A stretch of 64,000 bases of DNA from JTS-RE37 sp041744575 (GCA_041744575.1 JBGTKP010000025.1:31771-95770), one strand, 5' to 3'. Shown: positions 1-9,280, numbered from the stretch's first letter. Made by a program: numbers and translations. The notes: generated by a model not told the origin, from the letters alone.

Positions 1-2
1 AT

Positions 3-134
3 CAGGGATTTAAAGTTGATTTTGAAGGATGGAATTATTCCAATCCTTCCGATTCATGCTTGAAGTTCCCCTTCGATGAAGGCTTTTCCCCATCACAACT
101 GGTAATTTCAATCAGAGCGGGAATTCATAATTAA
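3..134 (+). CDS. C-terminal end of an unidentified protein (partial)
   Basis: An open frame enters from the left edge and runs 43 codons to a TAA at 132-134. Its composition looks coding: it ends with an aromatic and acidic stretch (DFEGWNYSNPSD) and a LKFPFDEGFSPSQLVISIR-like segment. The final pattern of a short strand, 'F..D.g.s...l..i', and a basic helix faintly resembles the end of DUF1801/YdhG-like small proteins, but this is too short to assign. The gene converges on the MsrBA gene that follows. The start lies outside the window. Confidence 0.45.
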   Translation, partial: QGFKVDFEGWNYSNPSDSCLKFPFDEGFSPSQLVISIRAGIHN

Positions 135-217
135 ATCCTTAAAAATTATCAGAGAGGGCCAAGCCGCTCCCTATGTTTCGGAAATTATTATGCAATTCTA
201 TTTCAATATGAGCCAAC

Positions 218-1327
218 TCAGGACTTACTGTCTGAGCTGTCCGATTTTAGCAATTCCGGAAATTTTGCCTTGAATTTATTCATTCTGGGGATGGATACAT
301 TGCGGATATAAGGATTTTCAGGATGATGCTCCTCATAATCCTGGTGATAGTCTTCTGCCATCCAAAATTTCTTAAAAGGTGCCACTTCTGCAGCAATGGT
401 TGCTCCCAGTGTTTCGGACATTTGTTTTTTCTTGGCATCAATAATCCCCTTTTCCTCCTGGTTGCTGTAAAAGAGTATCGAGCGGTATTGTGAGCCCATA
501 TCAGGTCCCTGTCCATTTACCTGCAGCGGATCCTGGGAACCAAAATAAACGTCTACCAGGGTACTGAAATTCACCACAGATGGATCGTAAATGACCTCAA
601 TGGCTTCAGCATGACCCGTTGTCCCGGTATTGCTGTCCTCATAGGTGGGATTTTTCGTATGGCCGCCGGAATAGCCCGAAATCACGTCTTTGACACCCTT
701 TACACTTTCAAATATCGCTTCTGCACACCAGAAACAACCACTGGCAAAATAAGCTTTGGCATCTGCACCTTTGACAGGTAGCCGGGCATCACCCATTTGC
801 TTTTCGGGAATAAATGTCAATGCCGCTGAGTTAATGCAATATCGCAAATGAGAAGGGGCAGGACCGTCACGAAAAACATGGCCAAGGTGCAGGCCGGTAG
901 CTTTTTCGAGAACTTCATCGCGGATCATACCGGAACTGCTGTCCTTTACCAAAATCACCGCATCATCATTGACCGGTTTTGAAAATGCTGGCCACCCCGT
1001 ACCGGAATCAAATTTCGCGTCTGAACTGAATAAGGGTTCGCCGGTTGAGGCACTTGCATATATTCCTTTTTGCTGGTGGTCATAGTAGGCATTTTTAAAG
1101 GCAGTCTCTGTGCCTTTTTTTACCATGACTTCATATTGCTCTGCATTCAGCAATTTTCTCCATTGGGAATCCGTCTTTGCCATAGGATATTGTTCATTCA
1201 TGACTATATCCTGCGAGTCCGATACACCCTCCGCCACGGAATTATTTTTTCTGTCGTTACAGGAAAAAATGAGAAGGCCTGAAATCAAAATAGTGATTAC
1301 TTCACTGCGGAAAACTTTATATTTCAT
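218..1327 (-). CDS. msrBA: Bifunctional methionine sulfoxide reductase B/A, lipoprotein
   Basis: This 369-aa protein reduces both methionine sulfoxide epimers in oxidised proteins, probably in the periplasm. The N-terminus is a lipoprotein signal (LISGLLIFSC) with the lipidated Cys near residue 23. An MsrB domain follows (about 50-180) with FDSGTGWPAF, HLGHVFRDGP and the catalytic Cys in RYCINSAAL. An MsrA domain (about 190-355) has the catalytic GCFWCAE, a GYSGG motif and a GHAEAIEV segment. The order B then A is the reverse of the better-known MsrAB/PilB fusions, but B/A fusions are known in Bacteroidota. The MsrB half has no CxxC pairs, so it is a zinc-free form, and it has no Cys before GEPLFSSD where a resolving Cys often sits. 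The gene stands alone, with about 345 bp of non-coding DNA upstream. Confidence 0.95.
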   Translation of the reverse strand: MKYKVFRSEVITILISGLLIFSCNDRKNNSVAEGVSDSQDIVMNEQYPMAKTDSQWRKLLNAEQYEVMVKKGTETAFKNAYYDHQQKGIYASASTGEPLFSSDAKFDSGTGWPAFSKPVNDDAVILVKDSSSGMIRDEVLEKATGLHLGHVFRDGPAPSHLRYCINSAALTFIPEKQMGDARLPVKGADAKAYFASGCFWCAEAIFESVKGVKDVISGYSGGHTKNPTYEDSNTGTTGHAEAIEVIYDPSVVNFSTLVDVYFGSQDPLQVNGQGPDMGSQYRSILFYSNQEEKGIIDAKKKQMSETLGATIAAEVAPFKKFWMAEDYHQDYEEHHPENPYIRNVSIPRMNKFKAKFPELLKSDSSDSKS

Positions 1328-1673
1328 GTTTTAATAAATTATTGTTGTATAAGAAGTGCTGATCTACTATTGGTCGCAGGTATTGGCTTTTCCTTTCTTA
1401 AAGACCTCAAATTATAAGAAATCATTTCTGTAAAGGGCCATGGCACGCATTTCAGATCCCTAAGCGTTAAAGATACCAAGTTACTGCCTAATGCGATCGA
1501 TCATCCTGTTCAGGGGAAAGAATACAAATTCGCCAACGGATCTGAACTAGACAAAAAACAAATGTTTAGATGTTCGGTGGAATTTTTAAGAAGGTGAAGA
1601 CGATATCCTATTGTTATTTGCCAGCAATTTTCCTATTTCAAGGGCTCCGTGCCTTTAACCCGGAAAACCATTG
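1328..1673. other. Intergenic region, no gene seen
   Basis: 346 bp between the start of msrBA (minus strand) and the end of the SemiSWEET gene (minus strand). The msrBA promoter should lie in its first part. Short open frames here run antisense into neighbours and have no recognisable content. No hairpin, tRNA or repeat stood out. Confidence 0.4.
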
Positions 1674-1928
1674 TCACCGGTACTTAAAGATCAGTACTAG
1701 CATAGTAGTATTCAGAATAACCGAAATACCATTGGTAATGATTATGGGAAAATCCATTTTCATAAAGCCGTACACAGCCCATAAAAAAACGCCCAGGATC
1801 ATGACACAGAACATCCAGGGAGAGACACTATCAACTTTTTTGGATTTTAAGGCTTTTAGAATCTGAGGCACCGCCGCAACGGTTGTAAAGGTGCCTGCAA
1901 TAATACCTATCACTTGTGTTCCATCCAT
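1674..1928 (-). CDS. SemiSWEET-type small sugar transporter
   Basis: An 84-aa membrane protein made of a single triple-helix bundle, as in bacterial SemiSWEETs, which dimerise to carry sugars across the inner membrane. Three hydrophobic helices are visible: about 4-24 (VIGIIAGTFTTVAAVPQIL), 36-56 (SPWMFCVMILGVFLWAVYG) and 60-80 (FPIIITNGISVILNTTMLVL). The PQ-loop signature AAVPQILKALKSK sits at the end of helix 1, followed by the usual VDSVSPWMF. The start was set at the ATG at 1928 (MDGTQVIG) because the 17 codons upstream in frame are not family-like. It is a single gene with no sugar operon beside it, so the substrate is unknown. Confidence 0.88.
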   Translation of the reverse strand: MDGTQVIGIIAGTFTTVAAVPQILKALKSKKVDSVSPWMFCVMILGVFLWAVYGFMKMDFPIIITNGISVILNTTMLVLIFKYR

Positions 1929-2337
1929 TGAATGCTCTTTTAATTTTGGAATGCCGATTTTTGGAGATAGGAGTACCACGGTCTAACGCATCTAGAGGTC
2001 GTTGTTACCAGGAAATGGTCATTAAAATAATACCGGGTATGGCAATGCCGGGGATGATCAGAATTCTGGTGCATGTAATTCAGGTTATCTCCCATGTTGA
2101 AGAATTTAATTTCGACAAGTTGCAACTTACTTTAGCCTGCTATTGTCGTATTCGAAAAATTGTTTATCCCTTAAAAGTTGGATTGAAAATAGAAAAGTCC
2201 CTGAATTTAACGCAATTTTCACTAGCTGATATTGCTCTTTAAAGTCTGGATAAATTACCTTTCATTGGGTATTCTGAAATTGCTTTTAGAAAGCGGAATA
2301 TAGATATCACTTACGGGGATTGCGTTATTTAACATAA
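1929..2337. other. Intergenic region, no gene seen
   Basis: 409 bp between divergent genes. Open frames of 61 and 108 codons cross it on the two strands, but they overlap the SemiSWEET gene or each other and have no recognisable protein character. The region should hold the promoters for both flanking genes. I could not point to a convincing pair of promoter boxes. Confidence 0.35.
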
Positions 2338-3417
2338 ATGAATGAGATGAGAGCTTTTATTATTTTCTACTTCGGACTGTTTGCTGGATGTTTATTGGCT
2401 CAAAGTCAAAATCCAAAAGGGCAATTTGCCGTCGGATTCAGACAAATCTATCTTGAAAATAGTGAAACAGAGCAGGTATCGCACCCACTTATTTTGAACC
2501 TCTGGTATCCTACCCTGGATACCCTGAACCATCAAATTCCCATATCGACCTTTGCGTACAACTACCTGCCGGGCGACATGGAAATTACAGATTCTTTAAA
2601 ATGGAGCAAGTTAAATGAACTGAAGGAAACATTGATCAAATGGTATGGCGGCTTTGAAGAGGAACGATGGGAAAGTTTTATAAACGCAAACTCCAATGCC
2701 CATCAGGATGCACCATATCATCCTCATAGATTTCCGTCAATAATCGGACGGCTTCGTGCTTTTTCGACCACACTGATCAACGAGATGCTTGCTTCAAACG
2801 GTTATATGGTGTGTATGCTAACACCGGTTGAGGATTATCCGCCAAGCAACGAACTGGATTATCTGAGGCAGGTTGACAATGAAATCAGACACTTTGAATA
2901 CGCGCGTAGATATCTTAATCAAGTTATTGGAATATCTTCAAAAGAGAGCGCATTAATGGGGTTTAGCGGGAATGGGGTGTCCCCCTTCCTGGGGGGAATG
3001 ATCAGCGAGAACTTCGAGGCAGTAGCGCTAATTGAAAGCGGGGTCTTCTTGGACGACATTTTTGCTATTATCTCCAAAGTACCTTACTATTCTCATACTT
3101 CTTATAAAATGCCTATTTATTACAGTTATAATAAGCAGCAATATGAGCAAAATTCAATGAGCACGTTGTATGACAGTCTTGCAGGGGATCAAAAACACCA
3201 GCTATTAATTGATAATCCTGAACATCACCACTGGGATTTTGCCACGGAAGGCACGATAGCAGCGAAACTCCTTGGTAATCGGGAGCAGTCGCATATCCGT
3301 AATCAGGCGATTGAAATTGGTCTTATCCACTCTTCCCTGTTGGAGTTTTTTAATAACTATTTAAAACACACAGCGGTAACAATACCTGCAAGACGTGTGT
3401 TAAGTGGTCGTGGATAA
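2338..3417 (+). CDS. Secreted alpha/beta-hydrolase-like protein
   Basis: A 359-aa protein with an N-terminal signal peptide (AFIIFYFGLFAGCLLAQ). The mature part resembles the dienelactone-hydrolase / PAF-acetylhydrolase-like branch of the alpha/beta hydrolases: an early 'LILNLWYP' strand, a loop with PHRFPSIIG, 'MLASNGYMVCML' and the elbow-like SALMGFSGNGVSPFLGG near residue 207. The elbow reads G-F-S-G-N-G instead of the strict GxSxG, so catalysis needs testing. A candidate His is in the NPEHHHWDFA segment near residue 295. The gene is alone on the plus strand and convergent with the DUF1080 gene. The start could also be the second ATG at 2347. The substrate cannot be told from sequence. Confidence 0.6.
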   Translation: MNEMRAFIIFYFGLFAGCLLAQSQNPKGQFAVGFRQIYLENSETEQVSHPLILNLWYPTLDTLNHQIPISTFAYNYLPGDMEITDSLKWSKLNELKETLIKWYGGFEEERWESFINANSNAHQDAPYHPHRFPSIIGRLRAFSTTLINEMLASNGYMVCMLTPVEDYPPSNELDYLRQVDNEIRHFEYARRYLNQVIGISSKESALMGFSGNGVSPFLGGMISENFEAVALIESGVFLDDIFAIISKVPYYSHTSYKMPIYYSYNKQQYEQNSMSTLYDSLAGDQKHQLLIDNPEHHHWDFATEGTIAAKLLGNREQSHIRNQAIEIGLIHSSLLEFFNNYLKHTAVTIPARRVLSGRG

Positions 3418-3523
3418 GAAGATATATAACCCACTTTCCTGTTTGGTAGGGACGGGATTTCTAATGGGATTACCACAAAATCTCGTGCGAAATAATAACA
3501 GTGAACCCAAGCTGAATGCAAAA

Positions 3524-3557
3524 AAGCGGCGACTTCCTCCATATGGTTTCGCCGCTT
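3524..3557 (-). terminator. Intrinsic terminator between convergent genes
   Basis: A perfect 9-bp stem (AAGCGGCGA / TCGCCGCTT) around a 16-nt loop. Read on the minus strand, the stem runs into a T tract (GCTTTTTTG), so it fits termination of the DUF1080 gene that ends 59 bp away. It may also serve the hydrolase gene from the other side. Confidence 0.7.
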
Positions 3558-3615
3558 ATAATTGATCTGGTGTAACTTCGAAGCAGACTGCGCGTATTCT
3601 GAGTTCCGGATTTCC

Positions 3616-4668
3616 TTATAGCACCGGCGTCAGCACCACGTTCCTGTAAGCGACGCTGCCGTGGTCTCCCTGTAAATAGATGGGACCGGGGCCAAAAACG
3701 TCCGAACTAATCGCTCCGCCTGTCGGGCCATTTACCGGTTGGTTGTCCACGATCTTTTTTCCGTTAAAGGTTACTGAAATATGACGGTCTACCAGAAGGA
3801 TGTCCAGGGTCTGCCATTGACCGGCAGGTTTTTCGGCAGCCGTAGTGGGTGTAATGCGGCTGTAGACCGCGCCCATATTGTGGGAATCCAAAGGGAGGCC
3901 ATAGGAATCGACCACCTGAATTTCATATAGGCCGCGGAGGTAGACCCCGCTATTATTACCCTTTGGGACATTGACCTCTAATTTCAGGTTGAAATCTTCA
4001 AATTCCTTCTCCGTTCTCAGGTTGCCATAGGAAACATGTTCGCCTGTTTCAGATTGTACCGGATCATTCTGCAGGGTGCCGTCCACGACCTTGAAACCAT
4101 TCGCCAGCCCGCTGTCGATTGGTTTCCACCCGTCCAGGTTTTTTCCGTTAAAGAGCTGAATGGGTTTACCGTATTTTATGGCATTCAGATCGGGAGCAGG
4201 ACCTGGAGGGGGCATTCTTTTTCCTGTAAAAGCACTCTGTTGCTCCCCCATCCCTTCCCAGGACGGGCCGCTCATGGTACCCTTAATTTCGTCTCCTGTT
4301 CTTGTCACCCGCAGCGTGTAAGTCCTAATGTGTTTGCGTCCATCTTCCTTTCCCTCCTGCATTTCCTGTTCGTTGGTTCTAGTGACTACAAGGGTATTTT
4401 CATCGATGAGATAGATGTCCGAAACGGGTAGCACGCTCCCTCCAATCCATAAAAGATCTCCGTCTAAAAATCCCTCCTTTTCATGCACATTCAGCCAGCC
4501 CACACCTCCACCTTCGATATTCATTCCCCACATGCCAAGAAAGCCATTTTCAGGGGGGGTGGCAGTGAATGGTCTCTCGGCACAGAAAGCAGGCCCTGTC
4601 ATTCTAAGGGCCATCAGGATCAGCATTGTATTTCTCATTTTCTTAAATATTCCGTTTAAATGTTGCAT
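3616..4668 (-). CDS. Secreted DUF1080 (3-keto-disaccharide hydrolase family) protein
   Basis: A 350-aa protein with a signal peptide (MLILMALRMTGPAFCAE). The C-terminal half, from about residue 165, is a DUF1080 / 3-keto-disaccharide-hydrolase domain of concanavalin-like fold: it opens with IQLFNGKNLDGWKP, continues with NNSGVYLRGLYEIQVVDS and NMGAVYSRI, and ends with GPIYLQGDHGSVAYRNV. Residues about 40-150 form a separate beta-rich part (MWGMNIEGGGVGWLNVH, then an IKGTMSGPSWEG strand) that is not part of DUF1080 and resembles a lipocalin-like small barrel. Family members act on glycosides or glycans outside the cytoplasm. It is divergent from the GH2 gene, which fits a carbohydrate role. 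A start at the inner ATG (residue 11) is possible. Confidence 0.85.
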   Translation of the reverse strand: MQHLNGIFKKMRNTMLILMALRMTGPAFCAERPFTATPPENGFLGMWGMNIEGGGVGWLNVHEKEGFLDGDLLWIGGSVLPVSDIYLIDENTLVVTRTNEQEMQEGKEDGRKHIRTYTLRVTRTGDEIKGTMSGPSWEGMGEQQSAFTGKRMPPPGPAPDLNAIKYGKPIQLFNGKNLDGWKPIDSGLANGFKVVDGTLQNDPVQSETGEHVSYGNLRTEKEFEDFNLKLEVNVPKGNNSGVYLRGLYEIQVVDSYGLPLDSHNMGAVYSRITPTTAAEKPAGQWQTLDILLVDRHISVTFNGKKIVDNQPVNGPTGGAISSDVFGPGPIYLQGDHGSVAYRNVVLTPVL

Positions 4669-4899
4669 ACTTTATACATCTCACTAAAATTAGGTTTTTA
4701 TTTAAAAACAACAGGGATGTCCTGTGTTTTTTATTGATTTATTTAGTGGGTAACGCATGATGCGCAGTCATAAAATGATAAGTAGCCCGAGGGTTCAGAA
4801 GGAATAGTATTTACACCTGCGGCATCTGAAGCAAAGAGTCTGCTGCCCTTCCTGAAAATGAATCTTATAAATATGTAAATTGCATCAATTTTAAATATT

Positions 4900-6708
4900 A
4901 TGAAAAACACCTTCTTTCTTATTGCCCTGCTCCTGGGGTGGGCCTACACCAGCGCCCAATGGAAGCCTGCAGGGACAAAAATAAAATCGGTCTGGGCCGA
5001 AAGGATCAACCCTGATAAAGTACTACAGGAATATCCCAGACCCATCATGGTGCGGGAAAGCTGGCAAAACCTCAATGGCCTCTGGGACTACGCCATTGTA
5101 GCGGCAGGCAGGGCTGCCCCTGCAACCTATGATGGCAAGATCCTGGTACCGTTTGCTGTAGAAAGCAGCCTTTCGGGAGTGATGAAGGAAGTGGGCGATC
5201 AACAGGAATTGTGGTATCATACGACGTTTGAGATAACTTCTGAATGGGCCGGGAAAAACATCCTACTTCATTTCGGCGCGGTAGACTGGAGGGCTGAAAT
5301 CTGGATAAATGATATCAAAGTAGGTTCGCATGAGGGTGGGTATACCCCATTTTCATTTGACATTACTCCTTTTTTAGTGGACGGTTCCCAGAGCCTGAAG
5401 GTAAAAGTATGGGATCCTACCAGCAATGGTCCCCAGCCCCGTGGAAAACAGGTAAATGAGCCGGAAGGGATTTGGTATACCCCTGTCACGGGTATCTGGC
5501 AGACGGTTTGGTTAGAACCTCTGCCGGACGGGAGTATCCGCAATCTCCGGACGACTCCGGATATAGATAATGGCACCGTCACGGTTAAGGCTGAAGTGGA
5601 AGGCGCCATCCTTGGAGATATTGTTGAGGTAATGGCATTTGATGGCAGCAAGCAGATTGCAAACGCCAAATGTGCCGTTGGAGAAAGCCTGGTACTCTCA
5701 CTTGATAATGCAAAACTCTGGTCTCCGGAATCTCCTTTTCTCTATACCCTCTCTGTCAAATTGCTCAAGGAGGGGCAGGCTGTCGATGAAGTGAAAAGTT
5801 ATTTCGGGATGCGTAAAATTTCCCTTAAAAAAGATGGCTATGGCATTGTCCGGATGCAGCTCAATAATAAAGATTACTTTCAGTTCGGCCCCCTTGATCA
5901 GGGATGGTGGCCAGACGGACTCTATACGGCTCCATCCGACGAGGCGTTGCAATATGATATCATAAAGACCAAGGAACTCGGTTTTAATATGATCCGAAAG
6001 CATGTAAAAGTCGAACCGGCGAGGTGGTATACCCACTGTGACCGTCTCGGTATTTTGGTGTGGCAGGACATGCCGAGCGGAGAGGAGGGACCTCAGTGGC
6101 AGAACCGGAAATATTTTGACGGGTCGGAGTTCAAACGAAGCTCGGAATCTGAACGGATATTCAGGATGGAATGGAAAGACATCATGGACTATTTATATTC
6201 CCAGCCCAGTATTGTCGTCTGGGTTCCCTTTAATGAGGCCTGGGGTCAGTTCAAGACGGAGGAAATATCCGATTGGACCAAGGCCTATGATCCGGGGCGA
6301 CTAGTAAATGCCGCAAGCGGAGGTAACTTTTACAGAACAGGCGACATAGTGGACCTTCACAATTACCCGCAACCGGAAATGTATCTTTACGATGCACAGA
6401 GGACAAATGTTCTGGGAGAATATGGTGGGATCGGGCTGCCGTTAAAAGGGCATTTATGGAATGCCGACAACAATTGGGGTTATGTAAAATTCAAAAATTC
6501 TGACGAGACCACCGCCGAATATGTAAAATATGCCCTGGAATTAAAGAAGCTGGTCAAAGCCGGTTTTTCTGCAGCAGTATATACCCAGACCACTGATGTG
6601 GAAGGGGAAGTCAATGGGTTTATGACCTATGACAGAAAGGTGGATAAAATGCATATCCCCGAAGTTAAAAAGGTGAATCTGGAGGTCATTCAGATGCTTC
6701 AGAACTGA
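4900..6708 (+). CDS. Secreted glycoside hydrolase family 2 enzyme
   Basis: A 602-aa protein with a signal peptide (FFLIALLLGWAYTSAQW). The domain order is that of GH2: a jelly-roll sugar-binding domain (about 40-200, with NLNGLWDYAI and VDWRAEIWIND), an immunoglobulin-like domain (about 205-305) and a TIM barrel to the end. The acid/base Glu is in WVPFNEAWGQF (about residue 446) and the nucleophile Glu in VLGEYGGIG (about 507). This matches the beta-galactosidase / beta-glucuronidase type, but the exact sugar is not clear. It lies 231 bp from the divergent DUF1080 gene and may share its control. No SusC/SusD pair is present in the window, so it is not in a classical polysaccharide utilisation locus. 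Confidence 0.92.
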   Translation: MKNTFFLIALLLGWAYTSAQWKPAGTKIKSVWAERINPDKVLQEYPRPIMVRESWQNLNGLWDYAIVAAGRAAPATYDGKILVPFAVESSLSGVMKEVGDQQELWYHTTFEITSEWAGKNILLHFGAVDWRAEIWINDIKVGSHEGGYTPFSFDITPFLVDGSQSLKVKVWDPTSNGPQPRGKQVNEPEGIWYTPVTGIWQTVWLEPLPDGSIRNLRTTPDIDNGTVTVKAEVEGAILGDIVEVMAFDGSKQIANAKCAVGESLVLSLDNAKLWSPESPFLYTLSVKLLKEGQAVDEVKSYFGMRKISLKKDGYGIVRMQLNNKDYFQFGPLDQGWWPDGLYTAPSDEALQYDIIKTKELGFNMIRKHVKVEPARWYTHCDRLGILVWQDMPSGEEGPQWQNRKYFDGSEFKRSSESERIFRMEWKDIMDYLYSQPSIVVWVPFNEAWGQFKTEEISDWTKAYDPGRLVNAASGGNFYRTGDIVDLHNYPQPEMYLYDAQRTNVLGEYGGIGLPLKGHLWNADNNWGYVKFKNSDETTAEYVKYALELKKLVKAGFSAAVYTQTTDVEGEVNGFMTYDRKVDKMHIPEVKKVNLEVIQMLQN

Positions 6709-6878
6709 CGCGTTCCGGATTGGGAAATAGCTAAAGCTTAAATGCGGGTATGGTGTGCACTCTATGGGCAAAGGTCTCCGGAGCCTCCTGTAATACCTCT
6801 GACAAGAGGGGATCAATACTGTTTTTTCACAGCTTTTCAAAAAACCCCGTTCAGGTCCTGAAGTGCTGATAGTTCCGG

Positions 6879-8000
6879 TCAGGAAGGCCCATCCTGCGCT
6901 GAACTCATGTCCCGGAATTCCCCGGGCTTGTTTTTTATTACAACGGTACGGTGCGGAAAAGGTATTTCGATGCCTTCCCTGTCAAATCTTTTCTTGGTGC
7001 TTTCCAGGATGTCGCATTTAAGAACAAAAGAATCAGGAAAATTCTTCGCCCATGCCCAGGCCCTAATGGTCACTGAGGATTCGCCCAATTCCGTCACGGC
7101 AGTTCGAATCATTGGGACACCATTGTTCTTCTCGGCCCGGGTTCGTATATCAACAATTAAAGGATGCTTCTCGCATTCCTCGCTCATAATTTTTTTTGCG
7201 AGGTCAATGTCACTATCATACGAGATCCCAATGTCAATCCGCTCACAGCACCTTTTATCGTCCAGGTCATAATTGATAAGCTTCTCTTTATTAATAATCG
7301 AATTGGGAATGACAATCATTTTGTTCTCGAAATTCCGTATTACGGTGTGTCGCAATGTGATATCACTCACAGTTCCTTCCATCGAATCATCCAGCTTCAC
7401 CGTATCCCCTATCTTGAATGGTTTAAACGAAATAATGAAAATCCCGCTTATCACATTGGCAAAAGCTTCCTGGGAGGCAAGCCCCACGATCAATGCGATC
7501 ACTCCGGCACCACCCAGGGCCGTTTGAGCAACACCCCTCAGGCCAGGGAAGGCCAGTAGCATCAGGAGGGCTCCCAGAAAATAAATGCTGGCAACGGCAA
7601 TGTATCTCAGAAATTTAAAATTGGTGGGATCATCCTTAGCGGATAGCTTCTTTTGAATCGTCTTTTTAAACCAGAAATCAGCCGTCGAAGCGGCTACGAT
7701 GGTGACTACGGCTACAACCCCCAGGTACGCCACTAGATTGAAATTCTTACGAAGAGCGGCATAACTATTCTCGTCTATGAAAATGGCACTCAGGGCCATA
7801 ACGCCCAGAACAATAATCAATGCATTGATGATATGACGCAGCAAGTGCAGGGATCTGGGTTCTTCGGTGAGGAATGTTTCGAGAGATTTTCTTACCAATC
7901 CCTTGTTGACGAACTTATTGATAAAGTACAGGGTAACCGCTGCTAATAAAACGATGGTCGCATACAATATTTTTTCCTGGTAGGCTCCAAATACTTCCAT
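6879..8000 (-). CDS. Mechanosensitive ion channel, MscS family
   Basis: A 373-aa inner-membrane protein with about four or five hydrophobic helices, including residues 10-28, 58-78, 90-108 and 133-152. The pore helix carries the typical Gly/Ala pattern (RGVAQTALGGAGVIALIVGLA) followed by SQEAFANVISGIFII. The soluble beta domain has FKIGDTVKLDDSMEGTVSDITLR and VIPNSIINKEKLINY, as in MscS. The C-terminal alpha/beta domain ends with FDREGIEIPFPHRTV. It should open under membrane tension to release solutes on hypo-osmotic shock. It starts 15 bp after the YitT-family gene, so the two are probably one transcript. Confidence 0.94.
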   Translation of the reverse strand: MEVFGAYQEKILYATIVLLAAVTLYFINKFVNKGLVRKSLETFLTEEPRSLHLLRHIINALIIVLGVMALSAIFIDENSYAALRKNFNLVAYLGVVAVVTIVAASTADFWFKKTIQKKLSAKDDPTNFKFLRYIAVASIYFLGALLMLLAFPGLRGVAQTALGGAGVIALIVGLASQEAFANVISGIFIISFKPFKIGDTVKLDDSMEGTVSDITLRHTVIRNFENKMIVIPNSIINKEKLINYDLDDKRCCERIDIGISYDSDIDLAKKIMSEECEKHPLIVDIRTRAEKNNGVPMIRTAVTELGESSVTIRAWAWAKNFPDSFVLKCDILESTKKRFDREGIEIPFPHRTVVIKNKPGEFRDMSSAQDGPS

Positions 8001-8015
8001 GTCAGAGATTTGAAT

Positions 8016-8891
8016 TTAGTGAAGTGGCCGTTTCTTAATCATACCTCCCTTGGTATCCTTGATGGAGTATTGAATCACAAAGGCCTTGTCGTCAATTTTT
8101 TCCACTTCACGTAAAAGTCTTGCCACCTCCAATCGGGTGATCGCACAAAACAGGATTTTCTTATCCATAGAATCCACGCCTCTTTTGCCGAATCCTTCAT
8201 CAGACATAAAGACGGTGATTCCCCGCTGCAAATCATGCGTGATCTTATTCTTAATTTCAGCGAACTTATCTGACATGATCATCACCCCGATGTATTCCTC
8301 AATTCCATTAAGGATAAAGTCGACAGTTTTGGAAGCCGTGATATAAGTAAGCATGGAATACATCGCAGTTTCAATACTGACCAGAAGCGCCGCAAAAGCA
8401 AATAAGAGGACATTGAACAAACTGATGAAATCTCCGACAGTGAGACTGGATTTCCTGCTTACCGCAATAGCCAAAACTTCCGTACCATCGATGACCCCGC
8501 CGCCGCGGATAGAGAGGCCTATTCCGGCACCCAGGAAAAAGCCGCCAAAAACAGCGATCAGGAGTTTATCCGAGGTAATGATGGGGACTTCTATGACGTG
8601 TGCCAGAAAGGCCAAAGCCAAAATGGCCAAAGCACTCTTTAAGGCAAATTCGAGGGAAACCTGCCTGATTCCTAAGAGAATGAATGGAATGTTCACAATT
8701 ACAATGAGCAGTGACAGATTGACTCCCGATAAAATTTGGGTCAGCAGGGCAATTCCCATGGCGCCACCGTCGAGAAATCCGTTGGGAAGTAAAAATCCTT
8801 TAAGACCGATACTGGCCATGGTCACTCCAACTGAAATAAGTATAATATCCTTAGTATATTGACGGAAGTCTATTTTCTTTCCCTCTGACAT
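8016..8891 (-). CDS. YitT family membrane protein (DUF161 + DUF2179)
   Basis: A 291-aa protein with about five hydrophobic helices, containing the family motifs GFLLPNGFLDGGAMGIALL, FLGAGIGLSIRGGGVIDGTEVLAI and a C-terminal soluble DUF2179 domain (about 205-280, with ITVFMSDEGFGKRG and KILFCAITRLEVARLLREV). The family's function is not established; it is thought to be an exporter or regulator at the membrane. It is the first gene of a pair with the MscS channel, 15 bp upstream of it. About 390 bp of apparently non-coding DNA lies upstream of its start. Confidence 0.9.
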   Translation of the reverse strand: MSEGKKIDFRQYTKDIILISVGVTMASIGLKGFLLPNGFLDGGAMGIALLTQILSGVNLSLLIVIVNIPFILLGIRQVSLEFALKSALAILALAFLAHVIEVPIITSDKLLIAVFGGFFLGAGIGLSIRGGGVIDGTEVLAIAVSRKSSLTVGDFISLFNVLLFAFAALLVSIETAMYSMLTYITASKTVDFILNGIEEYIGVMIMSDKFAEIKNKITHDLQRGITVFMSDEGFGKRGVDSMDKKILFCAITRLEVARLLREVEKIDDKAFVIQYSIKDTKGGMIKKRPLH

Positions 8892-9280
8892 GCGCTGGGT
8901 TTTTAGATGGCACCATTTGCTGACGTCAAATTTCGCTTAAACGCGGCTATCTTCCAAAGTATCTTTTGATCTCCGTTGGTTTCGACGACCTTTTAGTTAT
9001 TATCCGGGAGGCCAAGCACAAGGTCCGGCACCTTTCCAGGGGTTTCAACAGGAAAAAGAAAATGATATGGGTTGCCGTCAGGCTCCATGACAAACGAAGG
9101 AAATCTGAAGTAAGGGCATCATGGCAATCAGGAAAACACCGGGATCACAGGAGAACGGAATTAGTTTTGAAGGAAAAGAAAATTACCTTGAGTGCCTCCT
9201 AAGAGTCTTCAAGTCTGTCTCATAAAGATCACAGGATACATTCCGGCAACTCTCCCGCATATTCAATTGACGGCAGTCAA
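8892..9280. other. Intergenic region, no gene seen
   Basis: 389 bp between the YitT gene start and the end of the hydrolase gene, both on the minus strand. A 78-codon plus-strand frame (8966-9202) starts with TTG, is very basic and low in hydrophobic residues, and looks accidental. The YitT-MscS promoter is expected near 8900-8960. No clear repeat or RNA was seen. Confidence 0.4.

Noticed and set aside
1916..2242. A 108-codon plus-strand frame upstream of the secreted hydrolase.
   Set aside because: It starts antisense to the SemiSWEET gene and has no domain or signal; the composition looks random.
8966..9202. A 78-codon plus-strand frame between the YitT and hydrolase genes.
   Set aside because: TTG start, strongly basic and low in hydrophobic residues, no similarity to any family known to me.
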